Source: Hymenobacter translucens (GTDB lineage: Bacteria; Bacteroidota; Bacteroidia; Cytophagales; Hymenobacteraceae). From it: 64,000 nt of DNA. How positions within the stretch are numbered: the first letter of the stretch is position 1; each line of letters opens with the position of its first letter. Position numbers and translations under genes: made by a program. Location of the stretch: positions 558,001 to 622,000 of the forward strand of contig NZ_JAJERB010000002.1 of NCBI RefSeq assembly GCF_020685205.1. Direction: 5' to 3'. The notes under the pieces were generated by a model. That model did no database searches, was not told the origin of the DNA, and saw only the letters and a list, made by a program, of their open reading frames with translations. Of the stretch, positions 33,993 to 43,837 are shown in pieces.

Positions 33993-35810
33993 CTAGACAT
34001 CAGCTGAAGCGGCACCTGACTGGGCAAAGTGATTGAGCAGCACCCGGGCCTTGGCCTGCCCGACTTCGGCGACGAGTTCTGCTTCGCTCAGTTCCCGGAT
34101 TTTCTTAACTGACTTGAATTTGCTTAGCAGCTTATCAGCAGTGACCGGACCCAGACCTTTCACATCCGTCAGCTCAGTCTTGAGCGTAGCGGCATCGCGG
34201 CGACTCCGGTGGAAGGTGATGCCGAAGCGGTGTACTTCGTCGCGCATGCGCTGAAAAAGGCGTAGCGACTCGCTTTTCTTGTCGATATAAAGGGGCAGCG
34301 GGTCATTGGGGACGTAGATTTCTTCCAGCCGCTTGGCAATGCCGATGACGGCCATCTGCCCCCAAAGGTTGAGGTCCTTGATGGCTTTCACAGCCATGCT
34401 CAGCTGCCCTTTGCCGCCATCGACAATAACCAGCTGGGGCAGGGATGCCCCTTCATCAACCAGGCGGCGGTAGCGGCGGGTAACCACCTCGTACATCGAG
34501 TCGAAGTCGTTGGGGCCCACGACGGTCTTGATGTGGTAGTGCCGGTAGTCTTTCTTGCTGGGCTTAGCGTTGCGGAAACACACCATGGCGGCCACCGGGT
34601 TGTCGCCCTGGAAGTTGGAGTTGTCGAAGCATTCGATATGCTTAGGCAGCTCCGTAAGGCGCAAATCCCGCTTGATGCCTTCCATGATCCGGACTTCGTT
34701 GACGTCCTTGGACCGGTCGTTCATGCTTTCCTTTTCCTTGCGCAGGTACAGCACGTTTTTCAACGACAGCTCCAGCAGCTTCCGCTTATCCCCAATCTGG
34801 GGCACCGTCAGGCTGACGCCGGGCAGGGGCAGCTCCGGCAGGGCAATGTTGGTCAGCACCTCTTTGGACTCACTTTCAAACTCCTCCCGCATCTGCATGA
34901 CCAGAGGTGCCAAAATCTCTGCATCGGGCTCGTCCAGCTTCTTCTGTACTTCGACCGATTGCGTCAGGATAATCGAGCCGTTCATCACCTTGAGGTAGTT
35001 GATGAAGCTGTTCTTTTCGTTGGACGCAATGGAAAAGACGTCGATGTTGGACAGTGAAGCGTTGACAACCGTAGACTTGGCCTGGAAGTCGTCGAGGCGG
35101 TCGAGCTTTTGCTTGATGCTGTGCGCCAACTCGTACTGCTGGTCCTGCGCCGCCGCCATCATCCGTTCCCGGAAGTAAGCTTTGGCGACCGTCAGGTTCC
35201 CGTTCAGAATGTTCCGGATCTGGACAATGTGCTGGTTATAGGTAGTTTCGTCAATGAGCCCTTCGCACGGGCCTTTGCAGTTGCCAAGGTGGTACTCCAG
35301 GCAGACTTTGAACTTGCCGGCCTCCACGTTTTCGGGCGCTAGGTTGTAGGTGCAGGTCCGCAGCGGGTACAGGGCCCGAATCAGTTCCAGCACAATGTTC
35401 ATGGCCGTGACGTTGGCGTAGGGGCCGTAGTAACGGGAGCCGTCGTTCAGCTTGTTGCGGGTGGGCAGCAGGCGCGGAAAACGCTCATTGGTCAGGCAGA
35501 GGTAAGGGTAGGTCTTGCCGTCCTTCAGCAGGATGTTGTACTTGGGCTGGTTCTGCTTGATCAGGTTGTTCTCGAGCAGAAAGGCATCCGACTCCGAGTC
35601 CACGATGGTGAACTCGATGCGCTGAATGTTCTTGACCAGCTGCTGGGTTTTCTTGTTGTGGTCCTGCTTGGTGAAGTAGCTGCTGACCCGCTTACGGATG
35701 TCAATGGCCTTACCCACGTAGATGATGCCCTCATCGTCGAAGAACTTGTAGATGCCGGGCCGGTGGGGGAGGTGACGGATTTGCTCTTGCAGATGGGCTT
35801 TGGCAGCCAT
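33993..35810 (-). CDS. uvrC: Excinuclease ABC subunit C
   Basis: 605 residues, full length. N-terminal GIY-YIG nuclease (GIYKFFDDEGIIYVGKA, about 18-34), Cys-containing segment (CLEYHLGNCKGPCEG), UVR motif (about 205-240), the RNase H-like C-terminal nuclease (HIECFDNSNFQGDNPVAAM and DGGKGQLS), and tandem helix-hairpin-helix (LTDVKGLGPVTADKLL) at the end. It makes the two incisions flanking a lesion in nucleotide excision repair. uvrA/uvrB are not in the window. Single gene, convergent with gldN. Confidence 0.97.
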   Translation of the reverse strand: MAAKAHLQEQIRHLPHRPGIYKFFDDEGIIYVGKAIDIRKRVSSYFTKQDHNKKTQQLVKNIQRIEFTIVDSESDAFLLENNLIKQNQPKYNILLKDGKTYPYLCLTNERFPRLLPTRNKLNDGSRYYGPYANVTAMNIVLELIRALYPLRTCTYNLAPENVEAGKFKVCLEYHLGNCKGPCEGLIDETTYNQHIVQIRNILNGNLTVAKAYFRERMMAAAQDQQYELAHSIKQKLDRLDDFQAKSTVVNASLSNIDVFSIASNEKNSFINYLKVMNGSIILTQSVEVQKKLDEPDAEILAPLVMQMREEFESESKEVLTNIALPELPLPGVSLTVPQIGDKRKLLELSLKNVLYLRKEKESMNDRSKDVNEVRIMEGIKRDLRLTELPKHIECFDNSNFQGDNPVAAMVCFRNAKPSKKDYRHYHIKTVVGPNDFDSMYEVVTRRYRRLVDEGASLPQLVIVDGGKGQLSMAVKAIKDLNLWGQMAVIGIAKRLEEIYVPNDPLPLYIDKKSESLRLFQRMRDEVHRFGITFHRSRRDAATLKTELTDVKGLGPVTADKLLSKFKSVKKIRELSEAELVAEVGQAKARVLLNHFAQSGAASADV

Positions 35811-35902
35811 AGGCGGGAAAGTAGGGAAGCCGAAAGATGTAGGTGTTTAACTGGCAAAACAACCGCGGGGTTGGCTTAATTCAGCCGGAGGCCAGGTTAA
35901 CG

Positions 35903-35930
35903 AAAAAGGGCAGCCAACTTCTGGCTGCCC
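35903..35930 (-). terminator. Terminator of the PBP1A/sprE unit
   Basis: On the minus strand GGGCAGCC, seven bases, GGCTGCCC then TTTTT, starting 23 bases after the PBP1A stop. Confidence 0.85.
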
Positions 35931-35952
35931 TGCGTGCGCGGAGTTCAAGGGG

Positions 35953-38286
35953 TTAAATGTCCTGGTCCTGGATGTCTTTCAGGTCGGTCTGGTTGAGCTT
36001 CTGCTCATACGGAATCGTGTCGCGCTGCCCGCCGTAGTAGCGGCTGCAGTCAATTTCGATGGACAGGGGCTGCGCCGGCTTGGGAAAGGGGCCAGTGCTG
36101 ATGCCAATGCTCTTGTCGGCGTACACCTTGCGCATAAACAGGCCATAGATAGGCAGCGCCAGGCGGGAACCCTGCCCGTAGGAGCCGTTGCGGAAGTGGA
36201 TGCTGCGGTCTTCTCCGCCTACCCAGGTACCGCATACCAGGTCGGGCGTGATGCCCATAAACCAGCCGTCGGAATAGTTGCTGGTCGTGCCGGTCTTGCC
36301 GCCCATCTCATAGGGAAACTTAAAGCCGTTTTTCAGGATGATGGACGTGCCGCCGGGCTCGGTGGTCGAGGCCTGCAGCATATACGTCATCAGGTAGGCT
36401 GTTTCCTCATTGAGGGCGTCCCGGGTCTGGGGCACAAACTCCCGCAGCACGTTGCCATTCTTGTCCTCAATGCGCGTTACCATCATCGGCGCCGTCCATA
36501 CGCCGTGGTTGACGAAGGTGCTGTACGCCCCGCACAGCTCGTAGATGCTGACGTCGCTCGAGCCGAAGCCCACGGAAGGAACCGCCTCAATCTCGGAGGT
36601 AATACCCAGCAGCTTGGCGTACTTGACTACAGTGTCCGGCCCGATTTTCTTCACCAGGAAAGCCGTAATCGAGTTCATGGACCGGGCCAGGGCCTGGCGA
36701 ATGGTGAACGTACGGCCCGAGAAGCCGCCCTCGAAGTTTTTGGGCGTATAAGCGGCCCGTCCGGCTACCGGCGGGAACGTCACGGCCAGATCCTGCACCT
36801 GGTAGCAGGGCGAGTAGCCCTGGTCGATGGCAGCCGTGTACACAATGGGCTTGAAGGCCGAGCCCGGCTGGCGGCGACCCTGCTTGACGTGATCGTACTT
36901 GAAGTACTTGAAGTTGGTGCCGCCGACCCAGGCTTTGATCTGCCCGTTCAGCGGGTTCATGGCCATAAAGCCGGCGTGCAGGTAGCGCTTGTAGTACGCC
37001 AGCGAATCCAGCGGCGACATCAGCACTTCCTTTTCCCCCTGCCACGAGAAGACCGTCATCTTGTACTTCTTGCGCAGGTAGTAGTTGATGGAGTCCTTAT
37101 TGCCCTCGTACCGGTTCGAAAGGGACTTATAGCGTTCCGTGCGCCGGATGGCGAAGTTCAGGAAGTTGGGAATCACCTTGCCGTTTTCGTCGCGCCAGGG
37201 CAGCTGACCTTTCCAGTGGGCCTCAAACCAGCGCTGCTGCAGCTTCATGTGCTCGGCAATGGCTGCTTCGGCATACTTCTGCATCCGCGAGTCGATGGTC
37301 GTATAGATCTTCAGGCCGTCGGCGAAAAGGTCGTGGTCGGTTTCGCGGCTCCACTGCACCAGCGCTTTGCTGAGCTCGGTACGGAAGTAGGGCGCAATGC
37401 CCTTGTTCACGTTCTCGACGCTGTAGTGGAGCACAATCGGCTTGGCCGCCGTCTTCTCGAAGGTGGCCTGGTCGATGTAGTTGTTTTTGTGCATCTGGCC
37501 CAGCACCCAGTTGCGGCGGCGCTTCGAGCGTTCGGGGTTGCGGACGGGGTTAAACCACGAAGGCCCGTTTACCAGCCCGGCCAGCAGGGCCGACTCTTCC
37601 AGGGTCAGGTTTTTGGGCTGCTTGTTAAAGAAGGTTTTGGCCGCTACGTTGATGCCAAACGCGTTGGAACCGAACTCCGTCGTGTTCAGGTACATGCGCA
37701 GAATCTCGCGTTTGGTATAGTTGCGCTCCAGGCGCACCGCCATGATCCACTCCTTGGTTTTGATGATAATCATCCGCAGGCCCGGCACGTTGCTCAGGCG
37801 GCCGTCGTTGAGGTCGTCGCGGGTGCGGAACAAAAGCTTGGCCAGCTGCTGGGTAAGGGTAGAGCCCCCGCCGCCCTTGCTGCCGGTCAGAATGCCGCTT
37901 ACTACCCGGCCCATGGCCTTAAGGTCGACGCCCGAATGGTCTTCGAAGCGGACGTCCTCGGTGGCAATGAGGGCGTCAATCAGGTTCTGAGGCAGGTCCT
38001 TGTAATCGACCGGGGTGCGGTTCTCGCGGAAGTACTTGCCCATGAGCACCCCGTCGGCCGAATAGACTTCCGATGCCAGCTCGCTTCGCGGGTTTTCCAG
38101 GGTTTTCAGGTTGGGCATCCGCCCGAACAGGTTCAGAAAGTTGATGCTGACGGCCAGGATGTAGACGACAAACAACACCACGCCGCCCCCGAACATCAGC
38201 CACAGGGTGCGGGTAATACCTTCGAAACGACCGGCGCGCTGGGGCTTGCGGGAAGAAGAGCGGTTCTTGGTGGCAGGGTTAGCCAT
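35953..38286 (-). CDS. Class A penicillin-binding protein (PBP1A type)
   Basis: 777 residues. TM helix at about 30-50. Glycosyltransferase 51 domain with catalytic Glu110 in ATEDVRFEDHSG. Transpeptidase domain with SAFK (Ser near 473), SMN (about 537) and KTGT (about 664). It polymerises glycan and crosslinks peptidoglycan in the periplasm. Downstream of sprE/porW on the same strand, with 84 bases between, so probably one transcript. Bacteroidota PBP1A is often next to sprE. The final Asp-rich tail (DLKDIQDQDI) is disordered. Confidence 0.96.
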   Translation of the reverse strand: MANPATKNRSSSRKPQRAGRFEGITRTLWLMFGGGVVLFVVYILAVSINFLNLFGRMPNLKTLENPRSELASEVYSADGVLMGKYFRENRTPVDYKDLPQNLIDALIATEDVRFEDHSGVDLKAMGRVVSGILTGSKGGGGSTLTQQLAKLLFRTRDDLNDGRLSNVPGLRMIIIKTKEWIMAVRLERNYTKREILRMYLNTTEFGSNAFGINVAAKTFFNKQPKNLTLEESALLAGLVNGPSWFNPVRNPERSKRRRNWVLGQMHKNNYIDQATFEKTAAKPIVLHYSVENVNKGIAPYFRTELSKALVQWSRETDHDLFADGLKIYTTIDSRMQKYAEAAIAEHMKLQQRWFEAHWKGQLPWRDENGKVIPNFLNFAIRRTERYKSLSNRYEGNKDSINYYLRKKYKMTVFSWQGEKEVLMSPLDSLAYYKRYLHAGFMAMNPLNGQIKAWVGGTNFKYFKYDHVKQGRRQPGSAFKPIVYTAAIDQGYSPCYQVQDLAVTFPPVAGRAAYTPKNFEGGFSGRTFTIRQALARSMNSITAFLVKKIGPDTVVKYAKLLGITSEIEAVPSVGFGSSDVSIYELCGAYSTFVNHGVWTAPMMVTRIEDKNGNVLREFVPQTRDALNEETAYLMTYMLQASTTEPGGTSIILKNGFKFPYEMGGKTGTTSNYSDGWFMGITPDLVCGTWVGGEDRSIHFRNGSYGQGSRLALPIYGLFMRKVYADKSIGISTGPFPKPAQPLSIEIDCSRYYGGQRDTIPYEQKLNQTDLKDIQDQDI

Positions 38287-38370
38287 TGGTTTCGGTGAAC
38301 GGGAATCAGAATGGAAGGCCTGATCAGTGGTGCGTACGCGCCAGAGCAGGGCCGCGGCAGCATTCCAGAG

Positions 38371-41340
38371 TTACTTCGGGTAGGTTTGCTGGTAAAAGCG
38401 CTTGTACTCCTCGATATCCTGGCTTTGCAGCAGCAGCGGCAGGTTATCCATACCAATAAGCAGGGTTTGGTAACCCACGCCTCGGAGGCGACTCATGGGC
38501 GACTGCGCCGTGCGGAGCTTAAGGGCGTAGGTCTGGGCCGCCTTCACGCCCGGCAGCGCCTGCACCACCACCAGCACCAGGGAGTCGCGCATCGGGGTCG
38601 CCTGCACCTGCAGCTTGGCATCCCGAAACAGGCGGGCGTGGTAACCGTTCAGCTGGGCGGGCAGCCCGCCTACCACCGGCGAGGCGGCCGGAAACACCAG
38701 CACCACCGCGTGGGGAGAGTTGGAGTTGGCTGTATAGGCAGTGGCTGGCTTCGCTGGCGCCGGCACAGGGCCTGATGAGCCTCCGGCCGGAGCCGGTACA
38801 GCGGCGGGCTCCACCGTCTTGCTTGCAGGCGCCTCTTTTGCCGGGGCCGACTTGGGAGCCGGGGTCTTGGGGCTGGACTCAGCGGAAGGCGTGGCGGGCT
38901 GCTTGTCGGGAACCGCTGCTTTGGGCTCGGGCTGTTTGGGCTGGGCTGGGGACAGGGCTACGGCCGGGGACTCGTTCTCGCTGTACAGAATGCGGATGCG
39001 GTTGTCGACTTCCCCGGGACGGAACATCGACACCACCGGTTTCTCGGTCGAAGCCAACGCCCCGGCAATCTGCCCGGCATCGTACTTCCGGAAAGCCTCC
39101 ATGAAAAGCGACGCATTGCTGTTCAGCGGGCTGTCGGGAAAGTCTTTTTTAAACTGCAGCACCACTTCTTTTGCCTTGACCGGCGGCAGGGTTCGGATAG
39201 CCACCAGCGTTTTCAGGAAGCCGACGCGGTCCGCCATGTCATTCTCGGGGTAGGCCTTGCTGACCCGGGCCAGGACGGCCGTAGCTTTCTTAAACTCCTG
39301 CTTCTTGTAGAAAGTAAAGGCCGAGTCAAGCCGCAGCGTAACCTGCTCGTTTACCAGCGAGGCGCGCCGCAGGTATTCCGGATCGGCCACCAGCTTGGCG
39401 TACGACGACTTGGGGAACTCCGTGCGCAGCTTCTGGGCGTAGGTTTCGGCCTTGCCGTCGCCCTTTTCTTTGTAAAGCAGGTAGAGGCTATAGTACGTTT
39501 CGGCTACATGGGTGCCGGCCGGAAAGCGGGTTAGTAGCTTCTCGTACGTTTCAATGGCCCGGTCCTGCTCCCGCAGCTGCTGGTTATAGATGGCGCCCAG
39601 GGCAAACAGGGCTTCCTCCACCTGCTGCTGCGAGGTTTTCAGCTGGGACTCCGTCAGTGGCAGGCTCAGGCGGTATTTGCCCACCAGGGCCTGGGTCTGA
39701 ACAGCCGGGTCCGCGGCGGCCGGGTCGTCTTTCGGCGGATTCACGCTGGTACCGCTGGTTCCGGCTACCGACAGGGGCACGTTGCCGCCCTGGCTGGTAA
39801 CGGGTGACGAACTGGACTGGCTCGTAACGCGCCAGTTGTCCTGCAGAGGCCGGTCGCCCCAGCGGCGAATAAAGTCGGCGCGGGCCGTGCCCAGGGAATT
39901 AGGGTTGTCGAAGTACCACTGCGCGCCGGTCGAGCTGTTGGCAAACGCCAGCGGGTCCATGTCCGCGGCATTGCCGGTGGTGGTAGGGCTGCCGTTAATG
40001 GCGGCCTGTTGCCGCCGGGCGTCCTGCTCGCGCAGGGCCAGCTGCTTTTCCTCCTGTTTGCGCCGGGCTTCCAGCTCTGCCGTGGCGTAGGCGGTCAGGC
40101 GGGCTTCCAGGGTAGGGGCGTCGAGGCGGGCCAGGGCCTGGAGGCTGTCCTGGGTTTCGACGATGGTAAGCTGGGTAGTAAAGTCCTTCAGAATGCCGGC
40201 CCGCTCCGCGGTGGCGGCGTACTCCGGGGCTTCCTTGGGCATGTTCTGCACCGTGCTGTCGTAATAAGCCGCGGCCAGCCGGTACTTCTGCAGGTTCTCG
40301 TAGTAGATGCGGCCCGCCAGCAGATAGGTGTAGGACTTCTGCGCCTTGTTGGTCGTCGTGGCCCGGGCCGACTTCCGCAGCAGGGCCAATGCCTGATCAT
40401 AGCGCTGCTGCCGGTAGTCGATGCGCGCCATCTCATAATAGATCTTGTCGGTGTACTCCTTGTTTTTCTCATCCTTGATGAGCTTGGCGAAGTACTTGTC
40501 GAGGCGGGCCCGGTCGGTGGCATCAAGGTTGGACACCTGGCCCAGCATCAGCTTCGAGAAGAAGTCGAGCTCGTAGGGCGGGTTACGCTTCAGAATCCGG
40601 TTGAGCTGGGCGTAGGCTTCCTTGTCCTGGCCCTGGGCCTGGTAGAGCTGGGCCAGAATGTAGCGGGTGCGCGACTGCTCGTTCTTGGGGGTGATGTAGG
40701 GAATAGCCCGGTTTAGGTTCTCGATGGCGAGCTTCTGGTCGCCGGTAGCCAGGTAATACTCCGCCCGGGTCAGGAACAGCTCCCGGGCATTGGCCTCGGT
40801 GCCTTGCTCCTTATCGAGCAGGGCAGACACTGCCGCGGCGTTGTCGTACTCCTTCGTGGTCACGAAGGTGCGCATCAGCCAGATCAGGGCTGCGTGCCGG
40901 GTGTTGGCGTCCTTGCTGGTAGTGTTGGCGTACTTAAAGGTCTTGGCCGCGTCCTCGTATTCCCGCTTGTAATAGCGGGCCTTGCCGATCAGCAGGTAGC
41001 TGTCGTCGGTCCAGTCGGAGCCGGGGCGGTGCTGAATCGGAATGGAAGCCTTCTTGATGATGTCCTCTAGGTCGGCCGCAATCCGGGTGGCCGTCGCATC
41101 GTCCAGGACGGGCGACAGCGCCAGAATGCGGTTGTAGTCGTTGGGCCGCTCCTTATATAAGGCGGCTTCGGTGGCGCGCAGCTTCTCCCGGGCCAGAAAG
41201 TAGCCATTGTCGCGGGCCGCTACGTTGTTATAGGTACGACCCAGCAGGGACTGACGCTCGGAGGAGCAGGCTTCCAGGCCCAGGGCCACGAGCAGCACGG
41301 CCAGGGCCGAAAGCAGACGAAGAGAGGAATGCTTGGTCAA
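38371..41340 (-). CDS. sprE: TPR lipoprotein SprE/PorW of the type IX secretion system
   Basis: 989 residues. Lipobox ALGLEAC gives a lipidated N-terminus, then repeated helical TPR units (for example YYKREYEDAAKTFKYAN and YRQQRYDQALALLRKSAR) to about 640, then a second TPR block with tail domain near 700-800, a Pro/Ala/Lys-rich linker (about 810-875) and a small C-terminal domain. The early segment SRTYNNVAARDNGYF matches the SprE/PorW family. PorW bridges PorN/GldN and the secretion channel. The match rests on family memory plus the presence of gldKLMN and porP nearby, so it is strong but not proven. The low-complexity linker is longer than I would expect. Confidence 0.88.
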   Translation of the reverse strand: MTKHSSLRLLSALAVLLVALGLEACSSERQSLLGRTYNNVAARDNGYFLAREKLRATEAALYKERPNDYNRILALSPVLDDATATRIAADLEDIIKKASIPIQHRPGSDWTDDSYLLIGKARYYKREYEDAAKTFKYANTTSKDANTRHAALIWLMRTFVTTKEYDNAAAVSALLDKEQGTEANARELFLTRAEYYLATGDQKLAIENLNRAIPYITPKNEQSRTRYILAQLYQAQGQDKEAYAQLNRILKRNPPYELDFFSKLMLGQVSNLDATDRARLDKYFAKLIKDEKNKEYTDKIYYEMARIDYRQQRYDQALALLRKSARATTTNKAQKSYTYLLAGRIYYENLQKYRLAAAYYDSTVQNMPKEAPEYAATAERAGILKDFTTQLTIVETQDSLQALARLDAPTLEARLTAYATAELEARRKQEEKQLALREQDARRQQAAINGSPTTTGNAADMDPLAFANSSTGAQWYFDNPNSLGTARADFIRRWGDRPLQDNWRVTSQSSSSPVTSQGGNVPLSVAGTSGTSVNPPKDDPAAADPAVQTQALVGKYRLSLPLTESQLKTSQQQVEEALFALGAIYNQQLREQDRAIETYEKLLTRFPAGTHVAETYYSLYLLYKEKGDGKAETYAQKLRTEFPKSSYAKLVADPEYLRRASLVNEQVTLRLDSAFTFYKKQEFKKATAVLARVSKAYPENDMADRVGFLKTLVAIRTLPPVKAKEVVLQFKKDFPDSPLNSNASLFMEAFRKYDAGQIAGALASTEKPVVSMFRPGEVDNRIRILYSENESPAVALSPAQPKQPEPKAAVPDKQPATPSAESSPKTPAPKSAPAKEAPASKTVEPAAVPAPAGGSSGPVPAPAKPATAYTANSNSPHAVVLVFPAASPVVGGLPAQLNGYHARLFRDAKLQVQATPMRDSLVLVVVQALPGVKAAQTYALKLRTAQSPMSRLRGVGYQTLLIGMDNLPLLLQSQDIEEYKRFYQQTYPK

Positions 41341-41539
41341 AATAAGTAAGTCAGGGCAGGAGGGTTTTCAGCAAAACGCCGCCCCCGGGTCAATTCGTTC
41401 GACGGGGCAGCCAGCCTTGCGTACAACGCAGCACTTCGGGTAAAATTACGCTTTTTCCCTGCTCCGCCCGGCACCGGGAAGCCCGGGGCCGATGGGCCGA
41501 CCCGAAAATCAATACTTTCGCACCCCAATCCGCCGCGCT
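41341..41539. promoter_or_regulatory. Divergent promoter region sprE / atp operon
   Basis: A 199-base region between divergent transcripts. On the plus strand TACTTTCG (41513-41520) is a near -7 box 20 bases before atpZ; on the minus strand TAATTTTAC near 41440 is a near -7 box for sprE. -33 elements are not clear. Confidence 0.4.
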
Positions 41540-41788
41540 ATGCCCACCGATGCTGCTCCCCGCCCCGACAAGCCTACCGACTCCGGTGCCGACCGGCTGC
41601 GTAACTTTGCCAAGTATTCGGGGCTGGGCTTTCAGATGCTGGCTACCATCGGGCTCTGCGCCTGGGGCGGGCTGAAGCTCGACGCCCACTTCCAGAACAA
41701 GAACCCCTGGTACACCATCGGGCTGATGGTGCTCGGGCTGGTAGCGGCTACCTATCAGGTTATCCGGACCCTCACCCGCAACGAGTAG
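41540..41788 (+). CDS. atpZ: AtpZ/AtpI-family ATP synthase accessory protein
   Basis: 82 residues from ATG 41540, the only start that removes a Pro/Arg-rich false N-terminus. Motif RNFAKYSGLGFQMLATIGLCAWGGLKLD and a second TM helix (WYTIGLMVLGLVAATYQVI) give the two-TM AtpZ/AtpI layout. These proteins help assemble the c-ring or transport Mg2+/Ca2+ in relatives. First gene of the F-ATPase operon. Confidence 0.85.
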   Translation: MPTDAAPRPDKPTDSGADRLRNFAKYSGLGFQMLATIGLCAWGGLKLDAHFQNKNPWYTIGLMVLGLVAATYQVIRTLTRNE

Positions 41789-41820
41789 GCTGCGCTTTTC
41801 TTTCTCCTGTTTCCTTCCTT

Positions 41821-42216
41821 GTGACGCGCTTTCTTCGCAATCTGGCTTTCTTCTGTGTCGTGCTGTGGGCCATCATGTACGGCCTGCACCTGCAGTTCGG
41901 CGCAGCCGTCATTCACCGGCTCGCCTACTTTATCCTCGGCTTCTTCGCCCTGCTCACGGCCTTCACCTACTGGCTGACCGCCCGACTAGTAAAAGCCGAC
42001 GCCGACAACTTCATGGCGGCGTACTTCGGGTCGATGGTGGCGCGCCTGTTAATCTCGGTTGGTTTGATCCTGGTGTACTTCTACCGGGGGGGCGCCAAAG
42101 AAGGGCCGGGCACCTGGGCGTTCCTGGGTAGCTTCTTTCTGCTGTATTTTCTTTTCGCCGGGTTTGAAGTCTGGAGCATCCTGACTAACTTGCGCCCGTT
42201 TTCAAAACCGGCTTAA
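41821..42216 (+). CDS. AtpI-like four-TM protein
   Basis: 131 residues from GTG 41821. Four TM helices at about 7-25, 29-50, 66-86 and 99-116. The position between atpZ and atpB is where many Bacteroidota carry a small AtpI-like protein, so a role in F0 assembly is inferred. I cannot match it firmly to a family. The GTG start is the first codon that keeps the first TM helix intact. Confidence 0.7.
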   Translation: MTRFLRNLAFFCVVLWAIMYGLHLQFGAAVIHRLAYFILGFFALLTAFTYWLTARLVKADADNFMAAYFGSMVARLLISVGLILVYFYRGGAKEGPGTWAFLGSFFLLYFLFAGFEVWSILTNLRPFSKPA

Positions 42217-42260
42217 TCCAATTTTCATCTTGGGTCCGGTAGCCACCTAAATTACTCTGA

Positions 42261-43331
42261 ATGAAGCGTTTACTGATAGCTCTCTTTTGCATTCTTTCGC
42301 TTCCCGTTTTTGCAAACGAACCAGCTTCGACGCAGGCGGAGGCTACCGACAAGGAGGCTTTCAGCCCGGGGGAGATGATTCTGCACCACATCAGCGATTC
42401 GCACGAGTGGCATTTCGCGACGCTGGGCGACGAAGAGCACGGCACCCACCTAACGCTTCCGCTTCCCGTTATTGCGTATCAACCCACGAAAGGGCTGAGT
42501 GTTTTCTCGTCCTCCCGCCTGGCCCACGGTCAGTCGTACAACGGTCTGAAGCTGGAGCACGAGCACCTGGTAGCCGAGGATGGCGGCCACGTCTATGACT
42601 TCTCGATTACCAAAAACGTCGCGTCCCTGCTGCTGAGCGCCCTGCTGCTGCTGCTGGTCTTCACGGCGGTGGCCCGGGGCTACGGCAAGAACCGCAACGG
42701 CGCCCCCCGCGGCATTCAGTCGTTTTTCGAGCCGATTATCGTTTTCGTTCGCGACGAGGTAGCCAAAAAGTCGATTGGCCCGAAGTATGAGCGGTACATG
42801 CCCTATCTGCTCACCATCTTCTTCTTTATCTGGTTCAACAACCTGCTCGGCCTGATGCCCGGCGGCGCGAACCTGACCGGTAACATTGCCGTTACCCTCA
42901 CCCTGGCCGTGCTGACCCTCATCATTACGCTGGCCAGCTCCAACAAGTACTACTGGAGCCACATCTTCGCCACGCCTGGCGTACCCAAGGCCCTGCTGCC
43001 CATCATGATTCCGGTGGAGCTGATCGGCGTGGTGGTAAAGCCGTTCTCCCTGATGGTGCGTCTGTTCGCCAACATCACGGCCGGCCACATTGTAATCCTG
43101 AGCTTCATCAGCCTGATCTTCATCTTCCGCAGCGCCGCCGTTAGCCCGGTTTCAATTGCCTTCGGCTTGTTTATCAACGTGCTGGAGCTGCTGGTTGCCA
43201 TTCTGCAGGCCTATATCTTCACCCTGCTCACCGCCATGTACATCGGCGGCGCAGTGGAGGAGCATCACGATGCCGACCACCAGATTGGGGGCGACAACGC
43301 TGCGGCCCCGGCCCACGGCCACGCCCACTAA
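42261..43331 (+). CDS. atpB: F0F1 ATP synthase subunit a
   Basis: 356 residues. A signal-peptide-like N-terminus (MKRLLIALFCILSLPVFA) and a periplasmic region of about 90 residues precede the usual subunit a; this extension is typical of Bacteroidota. TM helices include the essential Arg in FSLMVRLFANITAGH. C-terminal tail is His-rich (AHGHAH). It forms the half-channels for proton flow next to the c-ring. 53 bases before atpE. Confidence 0.95.
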   Translation: MKRLLIALFCILSLPVFANEPASTQAEATDKEAFSPGEMILHHISDSHEWHFATLGDEEHGTHLTLPLPVIAYQPTKGLSVFSSSRLAHGQSYNGLKLEHEHLVAEDGGHVYDFSITKNVASLLLSALLLLLVFTAVARGYGKNRNGAPRGIQSFFEPIIVFVRDEVAKKSIGPKYERYMPYLLTIFFFIWFNNLLGLMPGGANLTGNIAVTLTLAVLTLIITLASSNKYYWSHIFATPGVPKALLPIMIPVELIGVVVKPFSLMVRLFANITAGHIVILSFISLIFIFRSAAVSPVSIAFGLFINVLELLVAILQAYIFTLLTAMYIGGAVEEHHDADHQIGGDNAAAPAHGHAH

Positions 43332-43384
43332 GCTTTTTCTGTTTCTGACTTTTTCGTTTTTCACTTCCCACAAATTCCTTTTTT

Positions 43385-43645
43385 ATGTTCCTTTCTCTGT
43401 TGTTGCAGGCTGTTGCTAATTCTGTTGGTCTGGCCGTAATGGGTGCCGGTATCGGTGCTGGTCTGGTTGCTCTTGGTGCTGGTCTGGGTATCGGTCGCAT
43501 CGGTGGTAGCGCCATGGAAGCCATTGGCCGTCAGCCGGAAGCTTCGGGCAAGATCCAAACTGCTATGCTGATCGTAGCCGCTCTGATCGAAGGTCTGGCG
43601 CTGTTCGCAGTAGTAGTCTGCCTGCTGATTTCCTTCAACCTCTAG
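43385..43645 (+). CDS. atpE: F0F1 ATP synthase subunit c
   Basis: 86 residues with two TM helices. TM1 is a Gly/Ala-rich zipper (GMGAGIGAGLVALGAGLGIGRIG) and TM2 carries the ion-binding Glu in ALIEGLALFAVV. The loop is RQPEAS. Glu instead of Asp and no Na+-binding Gln/Ser/Thr pattern in TM1 suggest proton coupling. Followed by a hairpin, so atpE-level transcripts may be boosted relative to downstream genes. Confidence 0.96.
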   Translation: MFLSLLLQAVANSVGLAVMGAGIGAGLVALGAGLGIGRIGGSAMEAIGRQPEASGKIQTAMLIVAALIEGLALFAVVVCLLISFNL

Positions 43646-43665
43646 AGATAGGGGCTCCGCTCGGG

Positions 43666-43707
43666 CAGCCCGCTGCGCGTCGCTTCGGCGCACGGTGCAG
43701 CGGGCTG
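43666..43707 (+). terminator. Hairpin after atpE, possible attenuator
   Basis: CAGCCCGCTGC and GCAGCGGGCTG (11 bp) around a 20-base loop that itself can pair (GCGTCGCTTCGGCGC). The downstream T-run (CTTTTTGG) starts 9 bases later, so it would be a weak terminator. Confidence 0.55.
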
Positions 43708-43837
43708 ACTTGGCTTTTTGGAATCAAGTAGTTCGGGCCGGGCAATACCTAAGTGAGACGTGGCGCCCCCGGGCCGTTGGCGGCTCACTTTTCGAGAGCC
43801 GCGGTCTTCTGCTCACTGCTAACCCATCCTACCCACT

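Noticed and set aside
36196..38298. A 700-codon plus-strand frame opposite the class A PBP
   Set aside because: The minus-strand protein carries all GT51 and transpeptidase motifs. The plus-strand translation has no recognisable motif and is a shadow of codon bias.
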